Shown here: positions 44,267 to 52,829 of the stretch, piece after piece
Position numbering within the stretch: position 1 is the first letter of the stretch
Layout of the letters: each line of letters opens with the position of its first letter
Source: Halospina denitrificans
GTDB taxonomy: Bacteria > Pseudomonadota > Gammaproteobacteria > Pseudomonadales > Oleiphilaceae
Direction: 5' to 3'
Length of the DNA stretch: 64,000 nt
NCBI RefSeq assembly: GCF_004364635.1
Contig: NZ_SOAX01000004.1
Location: 186,001-250,000, forward strand
Position numbers and translations under genes: made by a program
Notes under the pieces: generated by a model
The model's input: only the letters and a program-made list of their open reading frames with translations
What the model was told of the DNA's origin: nothing
Databases searched by the model: none

Positions 44267-44848
44267 CTAAGTCAGCACGATCTCCCTGGCCCACTCCGGC
44301 AACGGGTCCAGCGTCCATTGCCAATGACCGTCCCGCCACAGCGCCACGCGTTGGTAGGGTTTCCCGGCACTGGAGTTGTCCACCAGGTGGAGTTCATCAG
44401 CCAGGCCGACGCTATCCCGAACCAGTTTCCGGGTCCGGGGAATGCGCGAGCGGATCTTGCGCACGGGCACCTTGTGCCCGCCGGCGGTGACGCGGCTGGC
44501 GACGCGGGCGATGTTGAGTTCCGGGTCTGTCAGATGGAAGTAGAAGATACGGATGACAAAGCCGCAGGCCTTGGCCCGGGCGGCGAAGTCGACCTTGGAG
44601 GGGTGGGAGTAGACGGTCTCAAAGCAGAAGCTCTGCTGTTCGTCCAGCAGGCGCGCCCGCTCCTTCTCGGCCAGCAGTGACGCCTCGTAGCTGTGCTTCT
44701 CGGGGCTGCCCGGCCAGAGCAGGCGCGCAACATTGTCGGCATTCACCAGCGGTATGCCCCGTGGCGCCAGAAACTGTTGGTGGAAGGTGGTCTTCCCGGC
44801 CCCGTTGCCCCCTACCAATAGCCAGAGTTCAGGCGGCGTCGCGGTCAT
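44267..44848 (-). CDS. Zeta toxin-family kinase
   Basis: A 193-residue P-loop protein. I start at the ATG at 44848, which overlaps the antitoxin gene by 20 bases. Walker A is 'GGNGAGKTT' (residues 13-21). 'IPLVNADNVARLLWPG' and 'FCFETVYSHPSKVDFAARAKACGFVIRIFYFHL' hold the substrate Asp/Glu typical of zeta toxins and related UDP-GlcNAc kinases. 'VASRVTAGGHKVPVRKIRSR' is the Arg-rich C-terminal lid. It likely phosphorylates a nucleotide sugar and inhibits wall synthesis. Confidence 0.87.
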   Translation of the reverse strand: MTATPPELWLLVGGNGAGKTTFHQQFLAPRGIPLVNADNVARLLWPGSPEKHSYEASLLAEKERARLLDEQQSFCFETVYSHPSKVDFAARAKACGFVIRIFYFHLTDPELNIARVASRVTAGGHKVPVRKIRSRIPRTRKLVRDSVGLADELHLVDNSSAGKPYQRVALWRDGHWQWTLDPLPEWAREIVLT

Positions 44849-45239
44849 CCGACTTCCTGAACCGGCCGTTGCGGAAAATGCCGAGGGTACGCGTGCCGTC
44901 CGGCTCAATCGCCTCCAGGTAGCCGGGATGCTCCATCGAGGCCTGGTACACCACACGATCCTGGCGGATGCTCTCGGAAAGGCTGCCGGTTTCCCGGGCT
45001 GCCTCCACGTCCGCCCAGATGTCATCGGTCGCGGGCATCTCAACAGAGGGTCTTTCCAGATGCACCTCCTTCAGCCCCTGGGTCAACGCGACAAGATCCT
45101 CGGCCGACAACTGGCCGGCAACAGCCTGGCCGATACTGGCCCAGAACTCGATCTGCCGGGGCGTGGTGCGGTGCTGGAGCCCGGCTTCAGCGGCGGCCTG
45201 CTTTACGAGTTGGTCATCAAGGCGAACCGGTGTGGACAT
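44829..45239 (-). CDS. ParD-like antitoxin of the zeta toxin
   Basis: A 136-residue protein starting at the ATG at 45239, five bases after GGAGG. The N-terminal 'VRLDDQLVKQAAAEAGLQHRTTPRQIEFWASIGQAV' is a ribbon-helix-helix DNA-binding region of the ParD-like (PF11903) class, commonly found with zeta-type toxins. The C-terminal half should wrap the toxin. It is the upstream gene and overlaps the toxin gene, as in most type II modules. It probably represses its own promoter. Confidence 0.82.
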   Translation of the reverse strand: MSTPVRLDDQLVKQAAAEAGLQHRTTPRQIEFWASIGQAVAGQLSAEDLVALTQGLKEVHLERPSVEMPATDDIWADVEAARETGSLSESIRQDRVVYQASMEHPGYLEAIEPDGTRTLGIFRNGRFRKSDDRDAA

Positions 45240-45311
45240 GGGTACCTCCGGAATGGATGCGTCATGTCTAAAGAGTACGCCGCAGCCCAAAGGTGTTGCA
45301 AGTTGCTACAC

Positions 45312-46130
45312 CTAAAAACTAAAACCGATTCCGATCCCCCGCCGCCAACGCGTGCTATCCGGCTCGCTGACGCTGAAAATGGTTGAACCAGTGCTAAGCC
45401 GGACAGGATCACTGGACGCAAACGCAGCCCGCTCAAAATAGGCGTAAACGGACAATTCCAGGGTTTCCGTTGCGGGCATGGACCAGGCCACCAGATAGCG
45501 TTGCCCATAGTCTCCCTCGGGTTCCAGTGTGGTCTTGCCGGCGCCAAGCGCCGTAAGGTCAATGCGGGTCTCAACCGCCGTCGTCCGGAATACCCCGGCT
45601 CTTATCCTGAAACTCTGCCCCCGACCAAGGCTGTGATTGAGTTGCACGGATATTTCGGGCGTCCACCACCGATAACGGGATTCCAGGGCAATGGTACTGC
45701 CCGTGGCCTCAATATTCCGGTCCCACTGCCGAAACAGGATCCCGCCCCTCAGGGTCAGATTCACCACTTCTGGGGGGAGCCGGTATCCCAACCATGCCCC
45801 CGCTTCCTGGAAACGCGTCCGGGTGCGTGTTTCAAGGGCCCGGCCGGTTTGGGTTCTCCCGGAATAGTCCACCTCACCCTGGTGATAACTGGCGGTCAGG
45901 CCAGCACTGAGCGCTGGGCGCAGTCGCCATCGGGACTGTAGCGCAAGGCCGGGCAATCCCCCGTCTTCACGGTTGAGAGTCTGCCCGGTGGTGCTGGTTT
46001 CGCGGTATTCCGTGTGCAGCCATTCCGTGGCGACGGAAACGTCGGCAGCCAGAGTGCTCGCAGGAAAGGCACAGATAAAGAGAACTACCGACAGAAATAG
46101 CGTCAACTCGGCATTTTTACGGTAAGGCAT
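45312..46130 (-). CDS. Predicted outer membrane beta-barrel protein
   Basis: A 272-residue exported protein. The signal peptide ends near 'STLAADV'. The mature part alternates hydrophobic and polar residues in strand-length segments, and the last residue is Phe ('GIGIGFSF'), the standard signature of Bam-assembled barrels. 'WHTEY', 'ALSAGLTASYHQGEVDYSG' and 'YLVAWSMPATETLELSVYAYFE' look like successive strands and loops. No specific family is recognised. It lies 51 bases downstream of a secreted lipoprotein on the same strand. Confidence 0.65.
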   Translation of the reverse strand: MPYRKNAELTLFLSVVLFICAFPASTLAADVSVATEWLHTEYRETSTTGQTLNREDGGLPGLALQSRWRLRPALSAGLTASYHQGEVDYSGRTQTGRALETRTRTRFQEAGAWLGYRLPPEVVNLTLRGGILFRQWDRNIEATGSTIALESRYRWWTPEISVQLNHSLGRGQSFRIRAGVFRTTAVETRIDLTALGAGKTTLEPEGDYGQRYLVAWSMPATETLELSVYAYFERAAFASSDPVRLSTGSTIFSVSEPDSTRWRRGIGIGFSF

Positions 46131-46181
46131 GGAACCTCATGGACAGCCGGTCCGGAAGAGCCGGACCGGCTTTGGGCAGGG

Positions 46182-47162
46182 TCAGGTGCGGTCCGGCTGA
46201 TTGTATCTCTCGGCGTTCCCCCCAAATGTCACAACGCATTCGGTGCAATTCGGGAAGGAGACCTCCACTACGACAGCCCCGGAACTATCCGTGATCGTGA
46301 TGGTGCCGCCAGTAAAGTTGCCATTTGCGCAGTTTTGCCGGTCGATACCCGAGGCATCAAAGTCCACGTAACCCAGGTCACCATCATAAACACGTGCGGA
46401 TACATCGTAGTTACCGTTGGAGTCCTCGTTAATTGACACGTTCTCAACGCGATAGGTTTCCCCGTCCGGCCCTTCAAAATCCTCTGAGTAGGAGCACGTT
46501 GGAGTAGCCGTGTTCAAGCCTTTACAGGTCGTCGTACCGAGAAGAGTCGAGGTGACCGTTTGACCATCATCCACGGTATAGGTCAGGTTCCAGGTCATGG
46601 AGTATTCTGTCAGCTCACTGTTTACATAAGTGGCTGAATAGTCACCAGTCCCATCCGTTACTATCTGGCCGCCATTTGTCGAAACGCAGTAATTGTCATA
46701 GGTATAGGAAAAGTTAAGGGTTCCGTTTTCCGTAGTGCCCGACTCATCATCGCCTTCATAGAGAATTTCACCTCCACAGCTTCCTTCCGCGACAAGCGTC
46801 GCAGCCGTGGGCGTCATACTCAGCTGGTCATTTTCCTCAATGATACGCAGCAGGTCCGCCGTCAACGCGTCCTCCACTTCAGCACTCTCAATAATGGCCG
46901 CAGTGGGAACATCGGTCGTTTCGGAATTGATGGCCTGATAGGTCCCTTCTGTTGATGCATAGGCTACTTCCGCCGCATCATCATTGGAGCTGACCGTGGC
47001 TTGGTTTTCGTTTCCGTCGAAAGTGGTTCGGGTAATCGTGTCATCATCACCCCCGCCTCCACCACTGCTGCCACCCAGACAGCCCGCCAACAGCAGTGCG
47101 CTGCTGCCAGCAATGAGAAGATTTCGAATTGTGCTCGCGAGTCCTGAGTAGGCTCTGTTCAT
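46182..47162 (-). CDS. Large acidic lipoprotein of unknown function
   Basis: A 326-residue protein. The signal peptide ends in lipobox 'LLAGC' (Cys about residue 28), followed by a Gly/Ser/Asp linker 'GGSSGGGGGDDD'. The mature domain is acidic and rich in Thr, Ser, Asp, Asn, with several scattered Cys (for example 'SCGGEIL', 'TTCKGLN', 'TPTCSYSED', 'NCTECVV') that could form disulfides. No domain is recognised. Lower GC content than neighbours suggests possible recent acquisition or surface-type evolution. A barrel gene follows. Confidence 0.6.
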   Translation of the reverse strand: MNRAYSGLASTIRNLLIAGSSALLLAGCLGGSSGGGGGDDDTITRTTFDGNENQATVSSNDDAAEVAYASTEGTYQAINSETTDVPTAAIIESAEVEDALTADLLRIIEENDQLSMTPTAATLVAEGSCGGEILYEGDDESGTTENGTLNFSYTYDNYCVSTNGGQIVTDGTGDYSATYVNSELTEYSMTWNLTYTVDDGQTVTSTLLGTTTCKGLNTATPTCSYSEDFEGPDGETYRVENVSINEDSNGNYDVSARVYDGDLGYVDFDASGIDRQNCANGNFTGGTITITDSSGAVVVEVSFPNCTECVVTFGGNAERYNQPDRT

Positions 47163-47319
47163 CGTTCATACTCCCTGGTTCAACATCCGGTTTGAAGCAG
47201 AGGTTCCGGAGGGAAAACACCGGAGGCACTTCCATCCCTTACCTCTTAACGAAGATTAATAGCACTTAATTCGAAACGCCAGTTGCAGGAAGCATCTTTT
47301 TGATGAACGCCATCACGGT

Positions 47320-47661
47320 TCAGGCGTTCACACAATCAATACAGCGCGTCGCGGTCGGGTCGATGTTGAGGCGGGCGGTGTCGATGTCTTCGCCGCAGAC
47401 AAAACAGGCGCCATAGTCGCCGTTTTCAATGCGGCGCAGGGCACCCTCGATGCGGGTGAGCATTTCCTTGCGGCGGCGTTCCGAGGCCTGGGCCATCTGC
47501 TGACCCTGGAGCGCGTCCATGCGGGAAAGCCGGCCCATGCGCTGCTGGTCCAGCTCCACGGTATCGGAGGCATCATCCTTTTCACGCTCCAGCGCCAGGA
47601 GTTCCTCCTTCAGGTCGAGGAGCTTCTGGCGCCAGGCGGCCAGGTCCAGTTCGTCACTCAT
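47320..47661 (-). CDS. TraR/DksA-family zinc-finger protein
   Basis: A 113-residue DksA-like protein. A long N-terminal coiled coil (about residues 8-75) is followed by the zinc finger C-x2-C-x17-C-x2-C in 'CFVCGEDI...TRCIDC'. 'LSRMDALQGQQMAQ' is the tip region. It probably enters the RNA polymerase secondary channel, as do DksA and TraR, though the classic DksA pair of acidic tip residues is not obvious. Its start overlaps the end of pncB by eight bases. Confidence 0.85.
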   Translation of the reverse strand: MSDELDLAAWRQKLLDLKEELLALEREKDDASDTVELDQQRMGRLSRMDALQGQQMAQASERRRKEMLTRIEGALRRIENGDYGACFVCGEDIDTARLNIDPTATRCIDCVNA

Positions 47662-48997
47662 TCTCCAGGTTCCCCCGGTACTGCTGCATCAGTTTCTGTT
47701 TGTCGTGCTCGAGTCTATCACTGATGGCAACCCGGTAAGGCAACCCTGCAGGATGGAGTTGGCGCATGGCGTCAGGCAGGCTCTGGATGGAGGCCAGCGC
47801 ATGGTCACGGACCGACTGCAGGTCGGGGATGGCTCCCTCCATGGCGTTTCCATTGCGGATGGCGGTTTTCAGGAGTGGCTCGGCGCCTTCCGGCGCGGCT
47901 TCATCAGCCGCAGTGATGGTATCGCCACTCATTACACCACCCCGCCAGTTGCGCCAGACCTGCTTGGCCCCGGGCCAGGTACTCTTGTTACTGGAGGCCT
48001 TGATGCGCGGCTCGCCATCATATTCCGCCAGCTTATAGGCAAAGTCGATGCTCGATGCGTCGGACACGGCAGCCCACTCCGTCCCCACACCGAAGCCGTC
48101 GATGGGAGCGCCGTTCACGAGGAGCTTGCGGATGGCGTATTCATCCAGACTTGAGGAGGCCACGATCTTCACATCCACCAGCCCGGCATCGTCGAGTTTC
48201 CGGCGCGCTTTCCTGGAAAGGTCCAGGAGATCGCCGGAATCCAGCCGTATCGCACGGGCCGGCGGCGGGTTGTCACCCCCTTCCCGGAGCAGTTCGATCA
48301 CCCGGTCCACACCCCGGAGGCTGTCCCAGGTATCCACGAGCAGGGTTGTCTCCGGCCAGTAGTGACTGAAATCACGAAAGGCCCGGGCTTCATCGTTGTA
48401 GGCCTGGATAAAACTGTGCGCCATGGTTCCGAGCACGGGAATGCCCAGTGCCTGACCCGCTTCCAGATTGGATGTACCTGAAGCACCGGCAATCCAGCTG
48501 GTTCTCGCCAGGTTCATGGCACCTTCCCGGCCCTGGGCCTTACGAGCGCCGAAGTCCATGACGGGGCGCCCATCCGCTGCCTCCACCACTCTGGCAGCCT
48601 TACTGGCGAGCACACTCTGTGCGTGAACCGTGTTCAACAGCAGGGTTTCCACAAGCTGGGCCTGGATCAACGGCGCCCGTATGCGCATGACGGGCTCCAG
48701 AGGGAAGACAACACTGCCGTCCGGAATCATTTCCACATCGCCGGTGAAGCGCAGATCCTGAAGAAAATTCAGGAAATCGTCCGGGAATCGGTTGAGCCCG
48801 GCCAGCCAGTCTATCTCTTCGGGCGTGATCCGGAAGTCCAGCAGCGCCTGCAGGGCCTGGTTCTGACCACAGGCCAACACGTAATTCCGGCTCTCGGGAA
48901 GCTTACGGAAGAAGAGCTCGAACACTGCCTCCCGGCTCATGTCCTCGGCGTGATAGACGCGGGCCATACTCAGTTCATAGAGGTCAGTGAACAGCAT
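47654..48997 (-). CDS. pncB: Nicotinate phosphoribosyltransferase
   Basis: A 447-residue NAPRTase. 'LFTDLYELSMARVYHAE' is the N-terminal signature, 'EPVMRIRAPLIQAQLVETLLLN' the substrate groove, 'FGARKAQGREGAMNLARTSWIAGASGTSN' the conserved phosphoribosyl-binding stretch, and 'TMAHSFIQAY' carries the regulatory catalytic His. It makes nicotinate mononucleotide in NAD salvage. pncA lies 21 bases upstream on the same strand, so PncA product feeds PncB directly. Confidence 0.93.
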   Translation of the reverse strand: MLFTDLYELSMARVYHAEDMSREAVFELFFRKLPESRNYVLACGQNQALQALLDFRITPEEIDWLAGLNRFPDDFLNFLQDLRFTGDVEMIPDGSVVFPLEPVMRIRAPLIQAQLVETLLLNTVHAQSVLASKAARVVEAADGRPVMDFGARKAQGREGAMNLARTSWIAGASGTSNLEAGQALGIPVLGTMAHSFIQAYNDEARAFRDFSHYWPETTLLVDTWDSLRGVDRVIELLREGGDNPPPARAIRLDSGDLLDLSRKARRKLDDAGLVDVKIVASSSLDEYAIRKLLVNGAPIDGFGVGTEWAAVSDASSIDFAYKLAEYDGEPRIKASSNKSTWPGAKQVWRNWRGGVMSGDTITAADEAAPEGAEPLLKTAIRNGNAMEGAIPDLQSVRDHALASIQSLPDAMRQLHPAGLPYRVAISDRLEHDKQKLMQQYRGNLENE

Positions 48998-49018
48998 TCA
49001 GCACTCCTTGTTCCGGGT

Positions 49019-49576
49019 TTACACCAGTTCGGCGCCAGCAGCCTTCATCTCATCCAGGGCCCGCCGGCCGCCATCAGGGTCCACGGCACGGGTCGCATCA
49101 CGCATGAGAATAACCTTAAAGCCGGCCTTGCAGGCGTCCAGCACCGTGGCCCTGACGCAGACATCCTGGGCCAACCCGCCAATCCAGAGCCGTTTCACAC
49201 CCTGATGGCGCAGCCAGTCTGCCAGGCCGGTCCCATCCAGCGCCGAGTACTGGTCCTGATCCTCGAACTCACCCTTGGAGACCAGATGGTAATCCGCTGG
49301 CAATGCCAGGTCCGGGTGAAAATCGGCGCCGGTGGTCTCCTGCTCACAATGGTGAGGCCAGGGGCCGCCCTGCTCCTCGAAGCTGCAGTGTTTCTCCGGA
49401 TGCCAGTCCCGCGAGGCCACAATCGGGATCCCCGCCTCAACAGCAGCCTCGATGGCCTCATTGAGGACGGGAACCACCGCATCACCATCCTTCACGCCAA
49501 GCGCGCCACCAGGACAGAAATCATTCTGAACGTCGACGATAATCAGGGCGTCGCCCCGGGAAAAAGACGGCCTCAT
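49019..49576 (-). CDS. pncA: Nicotinamidase
   Basis: A 185-residue isochorismatase-fold amidase. The triad Asp is D15 in 'ALIIVDVQNDFCPGGALGV', the Lys is in 'HLVSKGEFEDQDQYSA', and the Cys is in 'GLAQDVCVRATVLDA'. 'DWHPEKHCSF' contains metal-binding histidines. It converts nicotinamide to nicotinate. First gene of pncA-pncB-dksA-like. About 560 bases upstream lies the betaine operon, transcribed away. Confidence 0.94.
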   Translation of the reverse strand: MRPSFSRGDALIIVDVQNDFCPGGALGVKDGDAVVPVLNEAIEAAVEAGIPIVASRDWHPEKHCSFEEQGGPWPHHCEQETTGADFHPDLALPADYHLVSKGEFEDQDQYSALDGTGLADWLRHQGVKRLWIGGLAQDVCVRATVLDACKAGFKVILMRDATRAVDPDGGRRALDEMKAAGAELV

Positions 49577-49788
49577 GGTGCCTCCTGCAGCCTGCGGAAT
49601 GGTCTACTGTCGACTATGGAACCCGCGGGGCCCGGAATCAAGCCCGTTCCGCCATCACACCACCGGTTTATTAGCTCCATACAACCGGCTCTGGAAAAGT
49701 CCCGTAAATCGCTGATCAAGACGCTAAATCACGCAAATGTCGTGGGTGCTTTCACAGGAATTTCACATGGATATAGCTCCCCTGGGAC

Positions 49789-49990
49789 TTGAAATATCCG
49801 GCAGAGTCGGTACGGTATACGGGATACCCGCAAAAACACGGGGGTGCCGAGAGGCAACCGCCCCCGCTGCTTGTAATTCCCGGCTCTGGTTTGCGCTGGC
49901 TCACCAGGGCGATAGGTCAGGCTTCACCGAGAAGCCACTGAGCAGGAAAGCTGCCCGCACGTTCTCGCCCGGCGTTCGCCAGGCACGTGA
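49789..49990 (+). promoter_or_regulatory. Structured leader before gsmt with cobalamin-riboswitch-like motifs
   Basis: The region starts with a possible -35 TTGAAA (49789-49794) and -10 TACGGT. It then contains GGTAT/ATACC (49815-49829), a CGGGGG...CCCCCG hairpin capped by TGCC-GAGA-GGCA, GCCCCCGC, TTGTAA, GGCTTC/GAAGCC (49920-49935) and GCCACTG followed by CAGGAAAGC. The order and text of GGTG..AACC, GCCCCCGC..GTAA, GCCACTG and GGAA resemble a cobalamin riboswitch, but the B12 box is poor, so it may be diverged, decayed or another RNA. About 140 bases then lead to gsmt. From 49577 to 49788 I see nothing else. Confidence 0.4.
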
Positions 49991-50137
49991 TGGTCACTTT
50001 CACTAGCCAGCAGAAAGAATCAAGAACGCAGCGGCAAGCTGTCGACATCAATCGTCTGACGCCGTCGGCCCGTGACGATGGGCGTATTTATACGTGGCAG
50101 AGGCGTCAGGTGGATTTGAACCGAGGAGAAGGTGCGA

Positions 50138-50950
50138 ATGAGCGCTCAAAAGCAGGATCAAGCATTCGGCGATAAGCCGGAAGAAGTCCGCGATACCGAC
50201 CATTATCTTGAAGAATACAACGAAGGCTTTGTCGACAAGTGGGACGACCTCATCGACTGGGACAGCCGCAGCGCCAGCGAAGGCGATTTCTTCATACAGC
50301 TGCTCAAGGAACGTGGCTGCAAAACGGTACTCGATGCCGCCTGTGGCACGGGTTTTCACTCTGTCCGCCTTATTGAAGCCGGCTTTGATGTTGTCAGCGC
50401 CGACGGCAGCCCCGAGATGCTCGCCAAGGCCTTCGAGAACGGTCGCAAACGAGGCCATGTACTGCGCACCGCCCACGCTGACTGGCGCTGGCTGAACCGC
50501 GACATCAATGGTCGCTACGACGCCGTCATCTGCCTTGGCAACTCCTTCACGCACCTGTTCAACGAGCGTGATCGGCGCAAGACCCTCGCCGAGTTCTACT
50601 CGGCGCTCAAGCACGACGGCGTCCTGATCCTGGACCAGCGTAACTACGACGCCATCCTGGATCACGGCTATTCCAGCAAGCACACCTATTACTATTGCGG
50701 CGACAACATTTCCGTCTATCCCGAGCACGTGGACCAGGGCCTGGCACGGTTCCGTTACGGCTTCCCGGACGACTCCGTGTACCACCTGAACATGTTCCCG
50801 CTGCGCAAGGACTATGTGCGCCGTCTGATGACAGAAGTTGGCTTCCAGAAGATCGAGACCTTCGGTGACTTCAAGGAAACCTACCGGGAAAGCGAACCGG
50901 ACTTCTTCATCCACTTGGCGGAAAAGCAGTATCACGAAGACAACGAGTAA
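50138..50950 (+). CDS. gsmt: Glycine/sarcosine N-methyltransferase
   Basis: A 270-residue SAM methyltransferase. The start is ATG 50138, nine bases after GAGGAG. Motif I is 'VLDAACGTGFHSVRLIEAGFDVVSADGS'; 'YDAVICLGNSFTHLFNERDRRKTLAEFYSALKHDGVLILDQRNYD' is the characteristic GSMT core, and 'YGFPDDSVYHLNMFPL' the substrate-binding end. It methylates glycine to sarcosine and then dimethylglycine. Length matches Ectothiorhodospira GSMT (268). The partner sdmt follows 23 bases later, so this is a complete glycine-to-betaine operon. Confidence 0.93.
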   Translation: MSAQKQDQAFGDKPEEVRDTDHYLEEYNEGFVDKWDDLIDWDSRSASEGDFFIQLLKERGCKTVLDAACGTGFHSVRLIEAGFDVVSADGSPEMLAKAFENGRKRGHVLRTAHADWRWLNRDINGRYDAVICLGNSFTHLFNERDRRKTLAEFYSALKHDGVLILDQRNYDAILDHGYSSKHTYYYCGDNISVYPEHVDQGLARFRYGFPDDSVYHLNMFPLRKDYVRRLMTEVGFQKIETFGDFKETYRESEPDFFIHLAEKQYHEDNE

Positions 50951-50973
50951 GCCAGCTACAGGAGGTCTGATTC

Positions 50974-51819
50974 ATGACCGAGAAGTATGACAGCGAAGTG
51001 GTCAACACGGCGCGCGACTACTACAACAGTTCGGACGCCGATAACTTCTACTACCACGTTTGGGGTGGTGAAGACCTTCACGTCGGCCTTTACGAGTCCG
51101 ATGATGAACCAATCCTGGACGCAAGCCGCCGGATTGTGGCGCACATCGGTGATCTGATTGGCGGCGACAAGGCCGGCCAGACGTTTCTGGATCTTGGGTC
51201 CGGTTACGGTGGCACGGACCGTTACATGCACCAGACACTGGGGCTCAAGGTCACGGGCCTGAACCTGTCCGAGGTGGAGAACGAGCGTAATCGCCAGTTC
51301 AACCGTGATCTCGGACTGGAGGACAAGATCGACGTCTACGATGGCAACTTCGAGGAGCTGCCGTTCGAGCACGATTCGTTCGACATTGTCTTCTCCCAGG
51401 ATTCGTTCCTGCACAGCGGCAACCGCGAGAAGATCATTGAGGAAGTGGCCCGGGTGCTCAAGCCGGGTGGGCTTTTCATCTTCACGGATCCGATGATGGC
51501 GGACGACTGCCCGGAAGGTGTTCTCAAGCCGATCCTGGATCGCCTGCATCTGGATACGCTGGGCTCACCGGCGTTCTACCGGGATGCGTGTAAGCGCAAT
51601 GGGATGTCGGAGATCGGTTTCGAGGATCATTCGCCGCAGCTGCCGCGTCACTACGGTCGGGTTCTGGAGGAGACTCAGCGTCGTGAGCAGGAGCTGGTCG
51701 AGAGGGATCTGGTTTCCCAGGCCTACATTGATCGGATGAAGACGGGTCTGCAGAACTGGGTGAATGGTGGTAACAATGGTTACCTGACTTGGGGTATCTT
51801 CCGGTTCCAGAAGGACTGA
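50974..51819 (+). CDS. sdmt: Sarcosine/dimethylglycine N-methyltransferase
   Basis: A 281-residue methyltransferase. Motif I is 'FLDLGSGYGGTDRYMHQTLGLKVTGLNLSEVENERNRQ', 'FSQDSFLHSGNREKIIEEVARVLKPGGLFIFTDPM' is the SDMT core and 'YLTWGIFRFQKD' the C-terminus. It completes synthesis of glycine betaine, the osmoprotectant, with gsmt. AGGAGG precedes the ATG. A terminator follows. Confidence 0.94.
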   Translation: MTEKYDSEVVNTARDYYNSSDADNFYYHVWGGEDLHVGLYESDDEPILDASRRIVAHIGDLIGGDKAGQTFLDLGSGYGGTDRYMHQTLGLKVTGLNLSEVENERNRQFNRDLGLEDKIDVYDGNFEELPFEHDSFDIVFSQDSFLHSGNREKIIEEVARVLKPGGLFIFTDPMMADDCPEGVLKPILDRLHLDTLGSPAFYRDACKRNGMSEIGFEDHSPQLPRHYGRVLEETQRREQELVERDLVSQAYIDRMKTGLQNWVNGGNNGYLTWGIFRFQKD

Positions 51820-51843
51820 ACTTCAGGAACTGAATGACCCTTG

Positions 51844-51881
51844 AAAAAAGCCGGGCTGGCGTTTGTCAGTCCGGCTTTTTT
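51844..51881 (+). terminator. Intrinsic terminator of gsmt-sdmt
   Basis: AAAAAAGCCGG (51844-51854) pairs with CCGGCTTTTTT (51871-51881) through a CTG/CAG extension. It is flanked by A and T runs, about 25 bases after the sdmt stop. Confidence 0.9.
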
Positions 51882-51895
51882 GTTTTGGGGGAATA

Positions 51896-52019
51896 GGTGC
51901 ATAAAGCGGTGAGGGGATGCTGTCGGGGAAACGCTGTAAATACGTCCCTGTACGCTGCGCCTCCGCCATCCATGGCTCCGGAGCTTCCCCGACAGCATCC
52001 CCTCACCCCTTTATGCACC
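51896..52019 (-). repeat. Palindromic element, copy E (subtype 1)
   Basis: A 124-bp element with 35-bp arms at 51896-51930 and 51985-52019, complementary at 34 of 35 positions, around a 54-bp core starting (minus strand) GCTCCGGAGCCATGGATGGC and carrying GTACAGGGACGTATTTACAG. Arm text (GGTGCATAAAG...GAGGGGATGCTG) is unique. It lies between the sdmt terminator and the stop of the convergent fetB gene, six bases from the latter. Confidence 0.95.
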
Positions 52020-52025
52020 CCTAGC

Positions 52026-52829
52026 CTACTGTTTGGGTGCAGTAATCCTGTCTGTCCTCAACCTTTGTCGCTGGTCGAAGAGGCGATAACTCCCAACCGT
52101 TACTGCCAGCATGGTTCCGAAGCCGGTGCCGGCTGCGATCGTGAACATGAGGAGGATCTGGTATTTCACCGCCAGTGCCGGAGGGCTTCCGGCGAGGATC
52201 TGGCCGGTCATCATTCCCGGGAGGCTGACGATGCCGGCGGCGGCCATCATGTTGATGGTGGGGATCATGCCGGAGCGCATGGCTTCGCGGCGGATGTCGC
52301 TGATGGCGTCCTGCCAGCCCTGGCCGAGCATGAGGCGGCCTTCGATGTCTTCGCGCTGGCGCCAGACGGTGTCGGTGAGGCGGTCGAGGCTGAGGGCGAT
52401 GCCGTTCATGGTGTTGCCGAGGAGCATGCCCAGGAGCGGGATGGCGTATTGGGGGGTGAACCAGGGGTCGGGGCGGATGACGAGGAGCAGGGTCATCAGG
52501 GCGACGGTGAAGGCGGAGACGAACATGGCGGAGGTGCCGATGCCGAAAGCCCAGCCGCCCTTGAGTCGGCGGCGCTGGCGCATCATGACTTCGCGGCCTG
52601 CGAGGAAGACCATGGCGATGCCCATGAGGGCGACCCAGCCGAGGGCGCCGGTGCTGAACAGGGCTTCCAGGACCAGGCCGATGATGGAGAGCTGGACCGT
52701 GGTGCGGATGGCGGCGATGATCAGGGGCTTGCCGAAGTTCAGTTGGATCAGCCAGGAGCAGGCTGCCAGCGCCAGTACCAGGATGGAAGCCAGGGCGAGC
52801 TGCCAGTATTCGAGTTCAATCAGTTCCAT
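52026..52829 (-). CDS. fetB: FetB-like ABC transporter permease (UPF0014)
   Basis: A 267-residue protein with about six membrane helices. 'IIAAIRTTVQLSIIGLVLEALF', 'LLGNTMNGIALSLDRLTD' and 'SLPGMMTGQILAGSPPALAVKYQILLMF' are YbbM/FetB signatures. FetAB exports iron in E. coli and protects against oxidative stress. Its start overlaps the fetA stop (TGATG). Confidence 0.9.
   Translation of the reverse strand: MELIELEYWQLALASILVLALAACSWLIQLNFGKPLIIAAIRTTVQLSIIGLVLEALFSTGALGWVALMGIAMVFLAGREVMMRQRRRLKGGWAFGIGTSAMFVSAFTVALMTLLLVIRPDPWFTPQYAIPLLGMLLGNTMNGIALSLDRLTDTVWRQREDIEGRLMLGQGWQDAISDIRREAMRSGMIPTINMMAAAGIVSLPGMMTGQILAGSPPALAVKYQILLMFTIAAGTGFGTMLAVTVGSYRLFDQRQRLRTDRITAPKQ

Noticed and set aside
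48623-49792. A 389-codon plus-strand frame opposite pncA and pncB
   Set aside because: Antisense to well-supported NAD salvage genes and without domain signatures.
49841-49900. TPP riboswitch, suggested by GGGGGTGCC
   Set aside because: CTGAGA and GGATAATACC-type elements are missing.
49789-49990. Glycine riboswitch before gsmt
   Set aside because: The conserved glycine-aptamer segments (such as CTCTCAGGCAAAAGGAC) are absent; only a loose GCCGAGAGGCAA-like match exists.
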